Below, piece after piece: positions 14,976 through 23,979 of a stretch of 64,000 nucleotides of DNA. The notes under the pieces were generated by a model, which was not told where the DNA came from, made no database searches, and worked only from the letters and a program-made list of their open reading frames with translations. Location: positions 4,665,471-4,729,470 of the forward strand of contig NZ_BDFO01000001.1 in assembly GCF_001748245.1 (NCBI RefSeq), read 5' to 3'. This stretch comes from Oligoflexus tunisiensis (GTDB lineage Bacteria > Bdellovibrionota_B > Oligoflexia > Oligoflexales > Oligoflexaceae). The translations under genes and the position numbers were made by a program. Position 1 is the stretch's first letter. Every line of letters starts with the position of its first letter.

Positions 14976-16181
14976 TCAATGGGCTTTCAAATGCCCTTGG
15001 CTATCCGGCTTGAGCATGGCGGTATAATGCGAAGTCCAGTAGCGATCAAAGACCTGGCCCATGTTCTGGGCCAGCTTGGGACTATCCAGGATCAGACTGA
15101 TATTGCGGGAACTGTAGAAGTAATCGCCTTCGAGGTTGGCCGTCCCGAGCCAGGCCAGACGATCGTCGACGACCATGTACTTGGCGTGAACCAGGCGCGC
15201 GTAAGGGATGACGCCCGAGCTATGGGTCGGGATTTTGACAAAACCGACCTGAACACCGCCATCAATCAAACCTTTGAAAAAACGTGGCTTATTGATGTTG
15301 TCGACCATGACCTGAACCTTCACACCACGCGTGACGGCGTCGATGAGAACCGATTCCAGCTCCAACCAGGACCGTCTATCATGGAAACTGGGGCGATAGA
15401 TCATGGCAGCGATACGCACCTGGGTTTTGGCCTCCCGCACCATTTGCAGAATCGCCGGCAGGTCCCAGACCGTTGAACTTTTCTTGTCCGGATTGGGACT
15501 GACTTTCAAGGAAACGGTATTGACGACCCCGTTGGCATCCTTCCACACCGCCGGCTGGAAAAATTGGGGGTCCAGCTCCTGAACCGCTTCCTTGTTAAAC
15601 GCCTTGTTCCAGTCGTCATTGAAAACAGTCATCAGACTGGTGACCAAAGGCGGCGAACGGAAACGGTAGCCCAGTTCCTTGATATGATCCAGCGCCTTCC
15701 AGTCCAGATTCTGACTGCCAAGAAACGCATCCTGACCATCGACAATAAAATATTTCGCGTGCTGAACGCCCCCGGTTTTCGACCAGCGGTTCGTAATGCG
15801 GAGCTCGGTATTGGTCCATTTCCTGATGCCTTCGACCGCTTTGCCGATATCGTCGGGATAGCGTTTGATGAAAGCCTCATCCAGAAGAAAGCGAACCTTG
15901 ATGCCACGGTGGGCCGCGGCTTCCATGGCTTTCAGAACCCGATCCAGGCTGGAATGCGGGGCGTTTTGCACATAAAAGTGGCTGACGTCAATCGTCCTGC
16001 GGGCCTTGCTGATCATTTCCATCCACACGGCTTCCGCTTTGGGAAGATCCTCGTGGCCCAGCTCTGTTTCTTCCGGAAAGGATTCCACCAGCTGAATCTG
16101 GGCGACGGGATCCGACTCATCGGGAATGGTGGAGCAGCCCCAGAGGAATGCAATAAGGAGAATGAAGTTAAGAAGTTTCAT
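14976..16181 (-). CDS. Phospholipase D-family lipoprotein
   Basis: A 401-residue protein with a lipoprotein signal (MKLLNFILLIAFLWGC, lipid-linked Cys16) and two HKD half-sites: HAKYFIVDGQDAFLGSQN near residue 139 and HAKYMVVDDRLAWLGTANLE near 330. Both have His, Lys and the downstream Asp and Asn, so a complete PLD active site forms. PLD enzymes cleave or transfer phosphodiester groups in phospholipids, cardiolipin or nucleic acids; substrate cannot be fixed here. It lies 13 bases downstream of the CheA-like kinase on the same strand, so the two are probably cotranscribed. Three genes in this stretch (LtaS-like, EEP and PLD) are exported phosphodiester or phosphotransfer enzymes. Confidence 0.9.
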   Translation of the reverse strand: MKLLNFILLIAFLWGCSTIPDESDPVAQIQLVESFPEETELGHEDLPKAEAVWMEMISKARRTIDVSHFYVQNAPHSSLDRVLKAMEAAAHRGIKVRFLLDEAFIKRYPDDIGKAVEGIRKWTNTELRITNRWSKTGGVQHAKYFIVDGQDAFLGSQNLDWKALDHIKELGYRFRSPPLVTSLMTVFNDDWNKAFNKEAVQELDPQFFQPAVWKDANGVVNTVSLKVSPNPDKKSSTVWDLPAILQMVREAKTQVRIAAMIYRPSFHDRRSWLELESVLIDAVTRGVKVQVMVDNINKPRFFKGLIDGGVQVGFVKIPTHSSGVIPYARLVHAKYMVVDDRLAWLGTANLEGDYFYSSRNISLILDSPKLAQNMGQVFDRYWTSHYTAMLKPDSQGHLKAH

Positions 16182-16194
16182 GATACACCACCTC

Positions 16195-18429
16195 TCAGGA
16201 TGCTGATTTCAGGGGTTCCCGGGTTCTTTCGAGAGGCAGACGAATAACCCAGCGCAGCGCTGCAGTTCCAGCCTTCAGAAAGTCCTCACCGAGAATTTCA
16301 CAGTCGATCGTTCCGCCCTGATGCTGAATCATGCTGCGGACCGCGCTCATCCCCACACCACGTCCGGAGACGACTGTCACCCGTTCCGCTGTGCTGAAGC
16401 CATCCGCAAAGATTGCATTCTGCAGATCCTCCCGCGTGGGATGAGTCCCTGCCGCGATCAGACCATGTTTGATCATGACGTCACGCGTACGGGCGATATC
16501 GAGCCCGTGGCCATCATCCTGATAGACGATTTCCACAGAATTTTCCGCACGCGCAATCGCCACATCGATCTGTCCCTGGGCGTTCTTATGCAAGCGATCG
16601 CGTTCAAATGGGGGCTCAATCCCATGATCCATACTGTTTCTAAAGAGATGCATGAAGACATCGCTGAGCAGGGTCAGGCGATCCGCCGGCAGATACACGT
16701 TGTCACCTTTGACCCGCAGAACCGGAGCGGGCTTCAGGCAGTCCCGGGCAATGGACGGCAGAGCGGATTGAGCCATGCTCTCCAGCGCCATACGCAGGTC
16801 CTGCTGTCCAAACACACCCTTCAGACGACGGCTGAGTTCGCGGGCCGCTGGACTCTCCCGTCCCTGCAGTTCCTTGACAAACTCCTCCACGAGGTCGCTG
16901 AAGGTGATCTTGATCTCGGCCTGAGCAATGCGCAGAACCTTATAACGAACACTCTGATACTGCTGATAGATTTCCTGAAGTTGCAGGAGTTGATTCGTGA
17001 GCTTCTGCGGATCAGGCAGAGTGGTGGCTCCCTGCAACTGCTCTTTCAAAAGACCTTCGATTTCATGGGTCTTGTCGGACAAGGCCGAGAAACCAAAGGT
17101 TCGCGAGTTGCCTTTGATGGTGTGCAGGCTGCGCATGGCGTCCCGCACCGATTCCTGCGAGTTCAGAAGGATGAGCTCGCGAATATTGCTGATACGGCCC
17201 GGCAGGGCATCAAAGAAGAGGTTGTAGGTCCCCGCTTCGCAGCTCATCAGCTCCTGCAGGCAACGGACCGTTTCCTGGTTGCTGCGGGCCAGGGCACGAA
17301 CCGCTTGTATTTCCGTGACATCGCGCACGCAGAGCACCATTTTTTCAACTGTGCCGGCATCGGACACGACCGGCGACCAGGACAGGTCGAGAATTTTTGT
17401 ACGCCCATCGACAGTAATCGCGTGATCGCGGGGCAAAAGAAAGCGGTTGAAATCAAAGTTCAGGTCCGAGCTGCCCAGAATCGCGTCCAGGGCCGAGAGG
17501 CATTGCGCGGCGGCATCCGAGTTTTGGCCACCAAACAGTAGGTCACCGAGCGTGCGACCTTCGACGCTGGAGATGCCAAAGATCTCGAGCAAATAGGGCG
17601 ACGGCTGCGGGTCGAGTTTCTGCGTACGCGAGAAGGTTACAATACCTTCCTGCAGACTGCTGAACACGGCGGTCAGCTCTTTGGTTTTCTGCTCCAGCTG
17701 TGCCGTCCGATCCTGGACCTTCTGTTCGAGGCTGAAGTTTTGCTGCTCAATAATTCCGATTTTTTCGCGAACCGAATCGCGCATATGGGCAAAGTCACGA
17801 GCCAGGGCCCCGAGTTCATCATCGCGGGAAAGATCTATCGGCGACAGGAGGTTGCCGTTGATCACCTCATCCGTCTCCTTACGAAGTTTGAAGATCGGGC
17901 GTTTGATCAGCCGATCCGCAGCCAGCGAGATGGACCCGGTGAGGATAATACTTAATATGATACTGGCGATGATAATATTCAGGGTGTTGCTCATGATCCT
18001 TTGCTGGGCCACATGGGTGCTGACCAGAACATCGAGCTGTCCTATCTCATCCGCACCCTTGCTGATCCTGCGGGAGACCCGGAAGAAGTCGTCCTCGGAA
18101 TAACGATCGAGGCTGATGCCCTCATAACCTTTTCCCTGGAACTTCAGCTGAATGTGCCCGCTCTTATCCCGAATGCTGACCACGGCGAACGTTTCATCGA
18201 GCAGAAGCGAGCGGCCAATGTCATTGACCCCCTCTGTATCAAAGTCCCAGAGCCGGTCAATCAAAGACAGTTGAGCGAGACTGGTCGTCTGATCCGCGTC
18301 GAGTTGCAGATCCTGAATCGTTCTTTGATAGAGATAGTAAGACGAGGCCAGAACCATCATCGACGTCATAACCAGGACGATACCGAGGATCGTCGCATTC
18401 AATCTGAATGTCAGGCTGGTTCGAATCAT
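16195..18429 (-). CDS. Transmembrane CheA-like hybrid sensor (HAMP-PAS-HPt-HATPase)
   Basis: A 744-residue sensor: TM1 (about 8-28), a periplasmic domain (30-145), TM2 (150-175), HAMP (180-240), coiled coil, a PAS-like domain (260-385), an HPt domain with LHTIKGNSRTFG (phospho-His), and a CheA-type ATPase (HLFRNSMDHGIEPP, YQDDGHGLDIA, GRGVGMSAVRSM). Unlike CheA it has membrane sensing and PAS modules and no CheW-binding P5 domain. The HPt His probably receives phosphate from the ATPase and passes it to a separate receiver protein. The frame is open to 18519; Met at 18429 (MIRTSLTFRL) has AGGAA about ten bases upstream and begins TM1 correctly, with 18456 as alternative. It sits 13 bases upstream of the PLD lipoprotein gene. 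Confidence 0.85.
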   Translation of the reverse strand: MIRTSLTFRLNATILGIVLVMTSMMVLASSYYLYQRTIQDLQLDADQTTSLAQLSLIDRLWDFDTEGVNDIGRSLLLDETFAVVSIRDKSGHIQLKFQGKGYEGISLDRYSEDDFFRVSRRISKGADEIGQLDVLVSTHVAQQRIMSNTLNIIIASIILSIILTGSISLAADRLIKRPIFKLRKETDEVINGNLLSPIDLSRDDELGALARDFAHMRDSVREKIGIIEQQNFSLEQKVQDRTAQLEQKTKELTAVFSSLQEGIVTFSRTQKLDPQPSPYLLEIFGISSVEGRTLGDLLFGGQNSDAAAQCLSALDAILGSSDLNFDFNRFLLPRDHAITVDGRTKILDLSWSPVVSDAGTVEKMVLCVRDVTEIQAVRALARSNQETVRCLQELMSCEAGTYNLFFDALPGRISNIRELILLNSQESVRDAMRSLHTIKGNSRTFGFSALSDKTHEIEGLLKEQLQGATTLPDPQKLTNQLLQLQEIYQQYQSVRYKVLRIAQAEIKITFSDLVEEFVKELQGRESPAARELSRRLKGVFGQQDLRMALESMAQSALPSIARDCLKPAPVLRVKGDNVYLPADRLTLLSDVFMHLFRNSMDHGIEPPFERDRLHKNAQGQIDVAIARAENSVEIVYQDDGHGLDIARTRDVMIKHGLIAAGTHPTREDLQNAIFADGFSTAERVTVVSGRGVGMSAVRSMIQHQGGTIDCEILGEDFLKAGTAALRWVIRLPLERTREPLKSAS

Positions 18430-18655
18430 TTCCTTTTGGTTCCTATGATGGTCCATGGGTCGCGGTTCGGAGGGAATCGTGAGGAACTTAAGTGAGCGCA
18501 AACAAATTTCACAGACCATTTTTCCTCATGCTCGTATCATCACACGCCCTTCTCCTTGTTTTTGCCGTTTCCTCAACTCCATGCCCTCTATGAAATAACG
18601 GACATCCTGGTAAAAGAAGAGTAGAATTTACCCCAATGGCGCATAGGGAGGTTGA

Positions 18656-21214
18656 ATGAAAGCTCTAGTTGTCTTGAGTCTTCTGGGAGCATTGTGTGCC
18701 CCAACGTGGTCCATCGCCCAGGAAAACACCACTGATGCCGCTCAGGAAGGTGCCGAGGCCAAGGAAAAAAAACCCGAGAAGATGGAAGTTACGGGTTCAA
18801 GGATTCGCCGCATTGATGTGGAGGGCCCCTCGCCGATCACGACGATCGAAGCGGAGGACATCACACAGGCCGGCGTGGAATCCGTGGGCGATCTGCTGCG
18901 GGATCAAACTTTTAATGCCTTTGGGTCACGGCGCGAGAAATCCGGCGGCAACTTTTTTGCCGAAGCCAACGTTGACCTTCGCGGTGTAGGCGTGGCACGT
19001 ACCCTGGTGCTCCTGAATGGCAAGCGGATTGCCAAACGCGCTGGCGCCGGTGCCGTTGACTTGAACCTCATCCCTCTTGCTGCGGTCGAAAAAATTGAAA
19101 TTCTCCGCGACGGAGCTTCCGCCATCTACGGTACGGACGCCCTGGGCGGTGTGATCAACGTCATCACCAGAAAAGACTTCGACGGCTCCGCGTTCAGCGT
19201 TCGATTGAACCTGCCCGAGGAACCCGGTGGCGAGTCCCGGACCTACACCTTCTTTCAGGGGACTCAATCCGAGAAGACCAGCACCACCACGATGGTGACC
19301 TATAACCAGCGTGAATCGCTGTCCTGGACGCAAAGGCCCGACCTTATCGAACGGCAAAGCACCCGGACGTTCGGGGGCCGCGGGAACTATCGCAATGGCA
19401 GCGGGCAGTGGGTTCCCTTCCCCGACTGTCCGGAAGACAAGCTTCTCGACACGGGAAGCGGTCCATCCTGCGTCTCGTACTACGCGGATGAGTCCGTGGT
19501 CATCCCGGCCGTTGAGACATTCAGCTTGCTCAACAGCTTCCGTCATCAGATCAACGATAACCTGGAGCTCTTTGGTGGGCTTTGGGGCATGCGGAAGACT
19601 TCAGTCTATAACTGGGGTCCCTATACGCCGTCGCGCAACTTCTCTGTGACCAATGCGACCGCGAAGAAAATGGTCGAGGGCACGTCCTACTCCACCATAT
19701 TTGATGATCAGACCGGCGATGTCACCCTCCAGTTCCAACTTACCGATCTTGGCAACGAGGTCCGCGAAGTGGAGTCCACTGTGTTCGGTGGCGGGATAGG
19801 CCTGAGAGGCCCTCTGCCGATGAACGAGGACTGGGAATGGGAAGTCTATGTCACCGAAGATCGCGCTTTCCAATCGGATGTGGAGTCGAACGGCGCCATC
19901 AATAAGCGCACAGCCATCGAGCTGATGGAAACGGGCAAGTACAATCCGTTCGGGACGACACCGGAAGCCCGGGGTTCGCTCAATGATGCTGAAATCGCCC
20001 CTTGGATGAACACCATCAACTATTCTCGCGAAGCGACGGCTCAGTTTTCCGGTCCGGTCTTCGAACTGCCTGCCGGTCCCGTTCAGGCGGCTGCGGGCGT
20101 TGTCTTCCTGAGTGAGTCGTTTGTTGCCAAGAATGATCCCATCGTCAACCGTCTGGAAACCGATGGCCAAAGCTTCAATGGTGGCAATTTCACAGGATAT
20201 GCCGGTGGTGGCGCACGGAAAGTCTATTCCGCCTTCGTGGAAACCAGCGTCCCTGTGCTTAAAGATCTTGAAGCCCAGCTGGCTGCACGCTTTGATCGCT
20301 ACAGCGATTTCGGTTCGGCCGTCAATCCAAAGGTGGCTTTGAAGTATCGTCCCTTTGCTGATCTTCTGCTCCGTGCTTCGGCCGGAACAGGCTTCCGCGC
20401 GCCCACTCTGGATGAGCTCTATCGCGATAAGTATCAGCAGTATACGAGCTACCGTGACCGTAAACTTTGTCCGGTTGATGACAATAGCAACCCGAATTGT
20501 GGGAACAAAAACACCTATATCACGGCGGGTGGCAACCCCGACCTGGAAGAGGAAGGATCGGAATCCTTCTCCCTTGGTATCGGCTATGAACCCATTCAGA
20601 ATTTGAGCCTGACGGTGGACTATTGGTCCTTGATCGTGCGGAACACCATCGGCTTTCAAAACCTGACGTCGTTGACGGAAGCTGAAGGCCAGGGCTATGA
20701 CATCCGCAAATGGGCGACCATCACTCGCGATGAAACGACCGAGCAGATCGTCAGCGTCGTGGCCCTCAATCAAAATCTGGGCCGCAAGGAAGCGCGCGGT
20801 ATCGACTATTCGGCCGCCTATTCCATGAAAACCGATGTGGGCAGGTTCAGTGTGAAAACGGATCATTCTGTGATGTTGACCAACAAATCGAAGGATTGGC
20901 CAGGAGCCGCACTCGAGGAGCAGGTTGGCAGGTTCAGCAGACCCAAGTGGCGGAACAAGACTTACTTCCGCTGGGACGAGCAGCCATATTCTGCAGGTGC
21001 AAGCCTGAATATCATCGGTCCACAGAAGAACGATGGCGCGGATGTCGCGGATTATGCTGAATGGGGCCTGAACGGGAGCTACAAAGCCTTCTGGAACGCA
21101 GAAATCGGCCTGGGTATCCAGAACGTATTTGATCGTCCTGTGCCGACCAACGACGATAGGCTCTATAGCTATCTTGGGCGCCGTATGATCATGAGCTACA
21201 CGCAGAATTTCTAA
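18656..21214 (+). CDS. TonB-dependent outer-membrane receptor
   Basis: An 852-residue receptor with signal peptide (MKALVVLSLLGALCAPTWSI), a TonB-box-like segment (EKMEVTGSRI), a plug domain (50-180; DLRGVGVARTLVLLNGKR, KIEILRDGASAIYGTDALGG) and a 22-strand barrel ending in Phe (MSYTQNF). It would import a bulky scarce nutrient across the outer membrane using TonB-ExbBD energy. The plug resembles the large subclass with a VDLNLIP signature rather than classic siderophore receptors; the ligand is unknown. GGGAGG precedes the start, and an intrinsic terminator follows at 21246, so it is monocistronic. No adjacent ABC importer is present. Confidence 0.93.
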   Translation: MKALVVLSLLGALCAPTWSIAQENTTDAAQEGAEAKEKKPEKMEVTGSRIRRIDVEGPSPITTIEAEDITQAGVESVGDLLRDQTFNAFGSRREKSGGNFFAEANVDLRGVGVARTLVLLNGKRIAKRAGAGAVDLNLIPLAAVEKIEILRDGASAIYGTDALGGVINVITRKDFDGSAFSVRLNLPEEPGGESRTYTFFQGTQSEKTSTTTMVTYNQRESLSWTQRPDLIERQSTRTFGGRGNYRNGSGQWVPFPDCPEDKLLDTGSGPSCVSYYADESVVIPAVETFSLLNSFRHQINDNLELFGGLWGMRKTSVYNWGPYTPSRNFSVTNATAKKMVEGTSYSTIFDDQTGDVTLQFQLTDLGNEVREVESTVFGGGIGLRGPLPMNEDWEWEVYVTEDRAFQSDVESNGAINKRTAIELMETGKYNPFGTTPEARGSLNDAEIAPWMNTINYSREATAQFSGPVFELPAGPVQAAAGVVFLSESFVAKNDPIVNRLETDGQSFNGGNFTGYAGGGARKVYSAFVETSVPVLKDLEAQLAARFDRYSDFGSAVNPKVALKYRPFADLLLRASAGTGFRAPTLDELYRDKYQQYTSYRDRKLCPVDDNSNPNCGNKNTYITAGGNPDLEEEGSESFSLGIGYEPIQNLSLTVDYWSLIVRNTIGFQNLTSLTEAEGQGYDIRKWATITRDETTEQIVSVVALNQNLGRKEARGIDYSAAYSMKTDVGRFSVKTDHSVMLTNKSKDWPGAALEEQVGRFSRPKWRNKTYFRWDEQPYSAGASLNIIGPQKNDGADVADYAEWGLNGSYKAFWNAEIGLGIQNVFDRPVPTNDDRLYSYLGRRMIMSYTQNF

Positions 21215-21245
21215 GTATTACAGGTAGTAAATGTTACGTTTTGGG

Positions 21246-21273
21246 AAGGGAAGGCATTGGCTTTCCCTTTTTT
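21246..21273 (+). terminator. Intrinsic terminator after the TonB receptor
   Basis: AAGGGAAGGC-ATTG-GCTTTCCCTT is a ten-pair stem (one G-T wobble) with a four-base loop, running directly into six Ts (68-73 of this line of sequence). It stands 32 bases after the receptor stop and is the clearest rho-independent terminator in the window. Confidence 0.88.
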
Positions 21274-21348
21274 CATGGCATTCGTAAAGTTTACCGGATA
21301 CAGCACCGAAAGCATGTAAGGATCTGTAAGTACTGAATGGAGTGAATC

Positions 21349-22308
21349 ATGAAAGCCATTGGCTACTTTTTATCACTGGTTGTCCTGGGCGCAGCTTGCG
21401 GACAGGTTCAGGAAAAGGAAGTGAAGTTGGAGATGCTGCCTCCGGGTGAGACGAATGCCAGCTATACTTCCACGAACGATGACGATGAAGAGGAAATAGA
21501 AGAAGACGACACCGAGGACGATACCGTCACGAGAGAGCAGCTTGCCGCTATTAACTACGAAGCATGGTCGCGGAGGAGTGAATCCTGCTCGAACAGCTCG
21601 CCCAGATACTGCAGTTTGACAGCAAATGTCGCTGTCACGGATGCAATCGTAACGGCCGTTCGGAACTGCAGTCCATCCTCTTCCATCTGCAAACTCAATG
21701 GCGTCGATTCAACATCGGCCAGTACCGGACCCATGTTTGCCTTCGTGCAGAAACTGGACGGCACAGCTACTCTGCTTCACGTACGTGGTTCCAATGGCGG
21801 CATATCCACCAATTTAAATATCGGCGATAAGATCTCATTTACGGCAACGAAGTTTTACCAAAACTTCGGCACCATGCGTGTCCATGAAGTCGACGCGGCC
21901 TCTGTAACGATCGGTACGGCCACAGCCACCGAACTGTTCCAGTTGAATGGCGTGGTCGCTGACATCGATGCCGTGGACTATGCAGCCGCCATCAATTCGG
22001 ATGAGCTTTATCGCTTGCGAAGCGGCTATGTTAAAGTGAGTGGCATTGAAACCATGTCGTCCGACTCGTCCCGGTATTACTACGTTCTCAATACCAAAAG
22101 CTATACATCGGGCAATCGCCTGTTTTTCCGAGCCAACTCCAATGTGTTGACGGCGGATAAATGCTATCAGCTCAAGAATGTATCGTTAACCCAATCCACA
22201 ACGCCCTCGGTCAACGGGGTCTATGTGATCGACCAGGGTTCATACGACACCAAGCTCAACGGCGTAACCACGTATACCGAGGTCGACTGCACAACCGCAG
22301 GCCTTTAA
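21349..22308 (+). CDS. Lipoprotein of unknown function with acidic linker
   Basis: A 319-residue protein with a lipobox (VVLGAAC, Cys17), so anchored to a membrane after export. Residues about 45-63 are an almost pure Asp/Glu run (DDDEEEIEEDDTEDD), a flexible linker or metal-binding stretch. The remaining 250 residues are beta-rich with scattered cysteines (ESCSNSSPRYCS, NCSPSSSICK) that could form disulfides. No family recognised. It starts 135 bases after the TonB receptor, beyond that gene's terminator, so it has its own promoter, which I cannot place. Confidence 0.65.
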   Translation: MKAIGYFLSLVVLGAACGQVQEKEVKLEMLPPGETNASYTSTNDDDEEEIEEDDTEDDTVTREQLAAINYEAWSRRSESCSNSSPRYCSLTANVAVTDAIVTAVRNCSPSSSICKLNGVDSTSASTGPMFAFVQKLDGTATLLHVRGSNGGISTNLNIGDKISFTATKFYQNFGTMRVHEVDAASVTIGTATATELFQLNGVVADIDAVDYAAAINSDELYRLRSGYVKVSGIETMSSDSSRYYYVLNTKSYTSGNRLFFRANSNVLTADKCYQLKNVSLTQSTTPSVNGVYVIDQGSYDTKLNGVTTYTEVDCTTAGL

Positions 22309-22315
22309 GCATCGA

Positions 22316-22337
22316 GCGGCAGGGCAATTCCTGCCGC
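22316..22337. terminator. GC-rich hairpin after the lipoprotein gene
   Basis: GCGGCAGG-GCAATT-CCTGCCGC is a perfect eight-pair stem, eight bases after the stop. It lacks a T-run (a C-rich stretch follows), so it may be a weak terminator or an RNA-stabilising hairpin. Confidence 0.4.
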
Positions 22338-22399
22338 CCCACCCCCCTCCGCTTTCATGTTAATCTCAAAACAAGTCGTATTCCATCATAGGCAGTCTC

Positions 22400-23188
22400 A
22401 TGCTTTTCAAAATCCCATGTGCCCTGAGTACACTCCTGATCTCCTCCAGCCTCATGGCAGGCCCCAATCCGGCCTTGCGCTGGTGTGTTGACGACAAACC
22501 CTCCTTCTTCTTCTACAACAAAGTGGGCACCGAGGATTCCACGCATCCTGGCTTCGTCTTCGATCTGATTTCCCACCTGCGCAGCGAACTGCATCTCGAT
22601 ATCAAGGTCGTCCGTCGTTCGCAGAGCGCCTGCTCGGTTCTGCTGGAAAAAGGCGAGATCGATGTCGTCGGGCTGCTGAGCCACAATGAGGAGCGGGAGA
22701 AGATCGGCTACTTCCCCATGAGACACGGTGTGGCCGATGGTGATCGCGCGGTGATCAGGACCAGCTATTATCTGTATGCCCCCAAGGAAAAGAACATCAA
22801 TTGGGACGGCAGGAATCTGACCCTGCTCAAGGGCAAGCGGATGGGAGCCATTGAAGGCTTCTCCATCGTTCATGATCTGGAGGCGGCCGGTGTGAAGGTG
22901 GAAACCTTCAAGTCGCTCGATGGCATGATCACCCGCCTGCAGAAGAACGATATCGATGCCGTGGCCCTGAACAATGACAAGATCAACCGCATCAGTGAGC
23001 GCATCCAGTTGCATAAGCATGACAAGCCACTCAAGACCAAGGATTACTTCATCCAGGTCTCGCGGCACTTCCAGGAAAAATACCCGTCGCTTCCCGATAC
23101 GCTCTGGAAGGAAGGGGCCCGCTACCTCAAGACCGCCGACGGTCAGGCAGCGATCAGCAAGTACGAAAAACTGGAGAATTTCCCATGA
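22400..23188 (+). CDS. Periplasmic solute-binding protein (SBP family 3), first of three
   Basis: A 262-residue protein with a Sec signal (MLFKIPCALSTLLISSSLMA) and a family-3 type binding fold: LRWCVDDKPSFFFYN at the start of the mature chain, GFVFDLISHLRSEL, GEIDVVGLLSHNEEREK and the hinge-side WDGRNLTLLKGKRMGAIEGF. Such proteins bind amino acids or other small polar ligands for ABC importers or sensor kinases. Cysteines near 33 and 78 may pair. Its stop overlaps the next start in ATGA. It is clearly paralogous to the third protein of this cluster (shared WDGRNLT.LKG and VETFKS). No permease or ATPase gene is linked. Confidence 0.8.
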   Translation: MLFKIPCALSTLLISSSLMAGPNPALRWCVDDKPSFFFYNKVGTEDSTHPGFVFDLISHLRSELHLDIKVVRRSQSACSVLLEKGEIDVVGLLSHNEEREKIGYFPMRHGVADGDRAVIRTSYYLYAPKEKNINWDGRNLTLLKGKRMGAIEGFSIVHDLEAAGVKVETFKSLDGMITRLQKNDIDAVALNNDKINRISERIQLHKHDKPLKTKDYFIQVSRHFQEKYPSLPDTLWKEGARYLKTADGQAAISKYEKLENFP

Positions 23189-23970
23189 AGGTTCTGGCGC
23201 TAGCCTTCACAGGACTGATGGCTTTCACCAGCCTGGCCGCGGCAGCGAGCGGAATCAAGGAGCCCGTGATCATTAATGATCCCGAGTGGCCGCCTTATTT
23301 TTTTGCCGGACGTCCGGATAATCCTCCTGGCATGATGAAGGAAGTGCTGACCCAATGCTTCACCCGCCTGCAGATACCGTTTGAATTCAAGTTCCAGCCC
23401 ATCGAGCGCATGCAGGTCGGCATCGAGCAGGGAACGGTCGACATCAATATCTTTTCTTATAAGGAAGAGCGGGAAAAGGTCGTGGACTTCGGCAAGGACG
23501 TTATGTACACCTCAGGCTATCGCCCGGTGATCCGCGCCGACAGCAACATTACGATCAAAGGCATCCCCGATTTTGAACCCTACCGCCTGGGCCATACCAT
23601 AGGCCTGCGCTATTCCAAGGAATTCTACGATTACATCCTCAAGCGAAAGGCGGCCCGTAGGCTGGATGAGAGTTCCAAGGAGGAATTCAATATCCGGAAA
23701 CTCGTTGCCAAACGTATCGATATCTTTGTCTCCACGGATTCCACCACTCTCTATGTGGCGCGAAGGATCGGTCTCATCGATAAGATCAAACTCCTGGACT
23801 ACTACATCCAGAAGGCTGATTATTTTATCGCGATTTCCAAAAAATCACCGCGCATTCCGGATCGCAAGGTCTTCATCGGTCAGCTCGAAGGCTGCATCCG
23901 TGATCTGCGCAAATCCGGTGAGATCTGCGGAATCTATGAGAAATATGATCAACCCTGTCCCGCGAAATAG
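23185..23970 (+). CDS. Periplasmic solute-binding protein (SBP family 3), second of three
   Basis: A 261-residue protein with signal peptide (MKVLALAFTGLMAFTSLAAA) and a family-3 binding fold: DPEWPPYFFAGRPDNPPGMM, then QGTVDINIFSYKEEREKVVD and a second lobe. It is more diverged than the flanking pair: the WDGRNLT segment is absent. Cysteines CFTRL and CIRDLRKSGEIC may form a C-terminal disulfide. The start overlaps the previous stop by four bases and the next gene begins ten bases after this one, so the three are one translationally linked operon. The ligand cannot be told. Confidence 0.8.
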   Translation: MKVLALAFTGLMAFTSLAAAASGIKEPVIINDPEWPPYFFAGRPDNPPGMMKEVLTQCFTRLQIPFEFKFQPIERMQVGIEQGTVDINIFSYKEEREKVVDFGKDVMYTSGYRPVIRADSNITIKGIPDFEPYRLGHTIGLRYSKEFYDYILKRKAARRLDESSKEEFNIRKLVAKRIDIFVSTDSTTLYVARRIGLIDKIKLLDYYIQKADYFIAISKKSPRIPDRKVFIGQLEGCIRDLRKSGEICGIYEKYDQPCPAK

Positions 23971-23979
23971 GAGCCTTCC

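Noticed and set aside
19601..20866. 421-codon minus-strand frame opposite the TonB receptor
   Set aside because: Antisense of a well-supported receptor; no start signal or domain.
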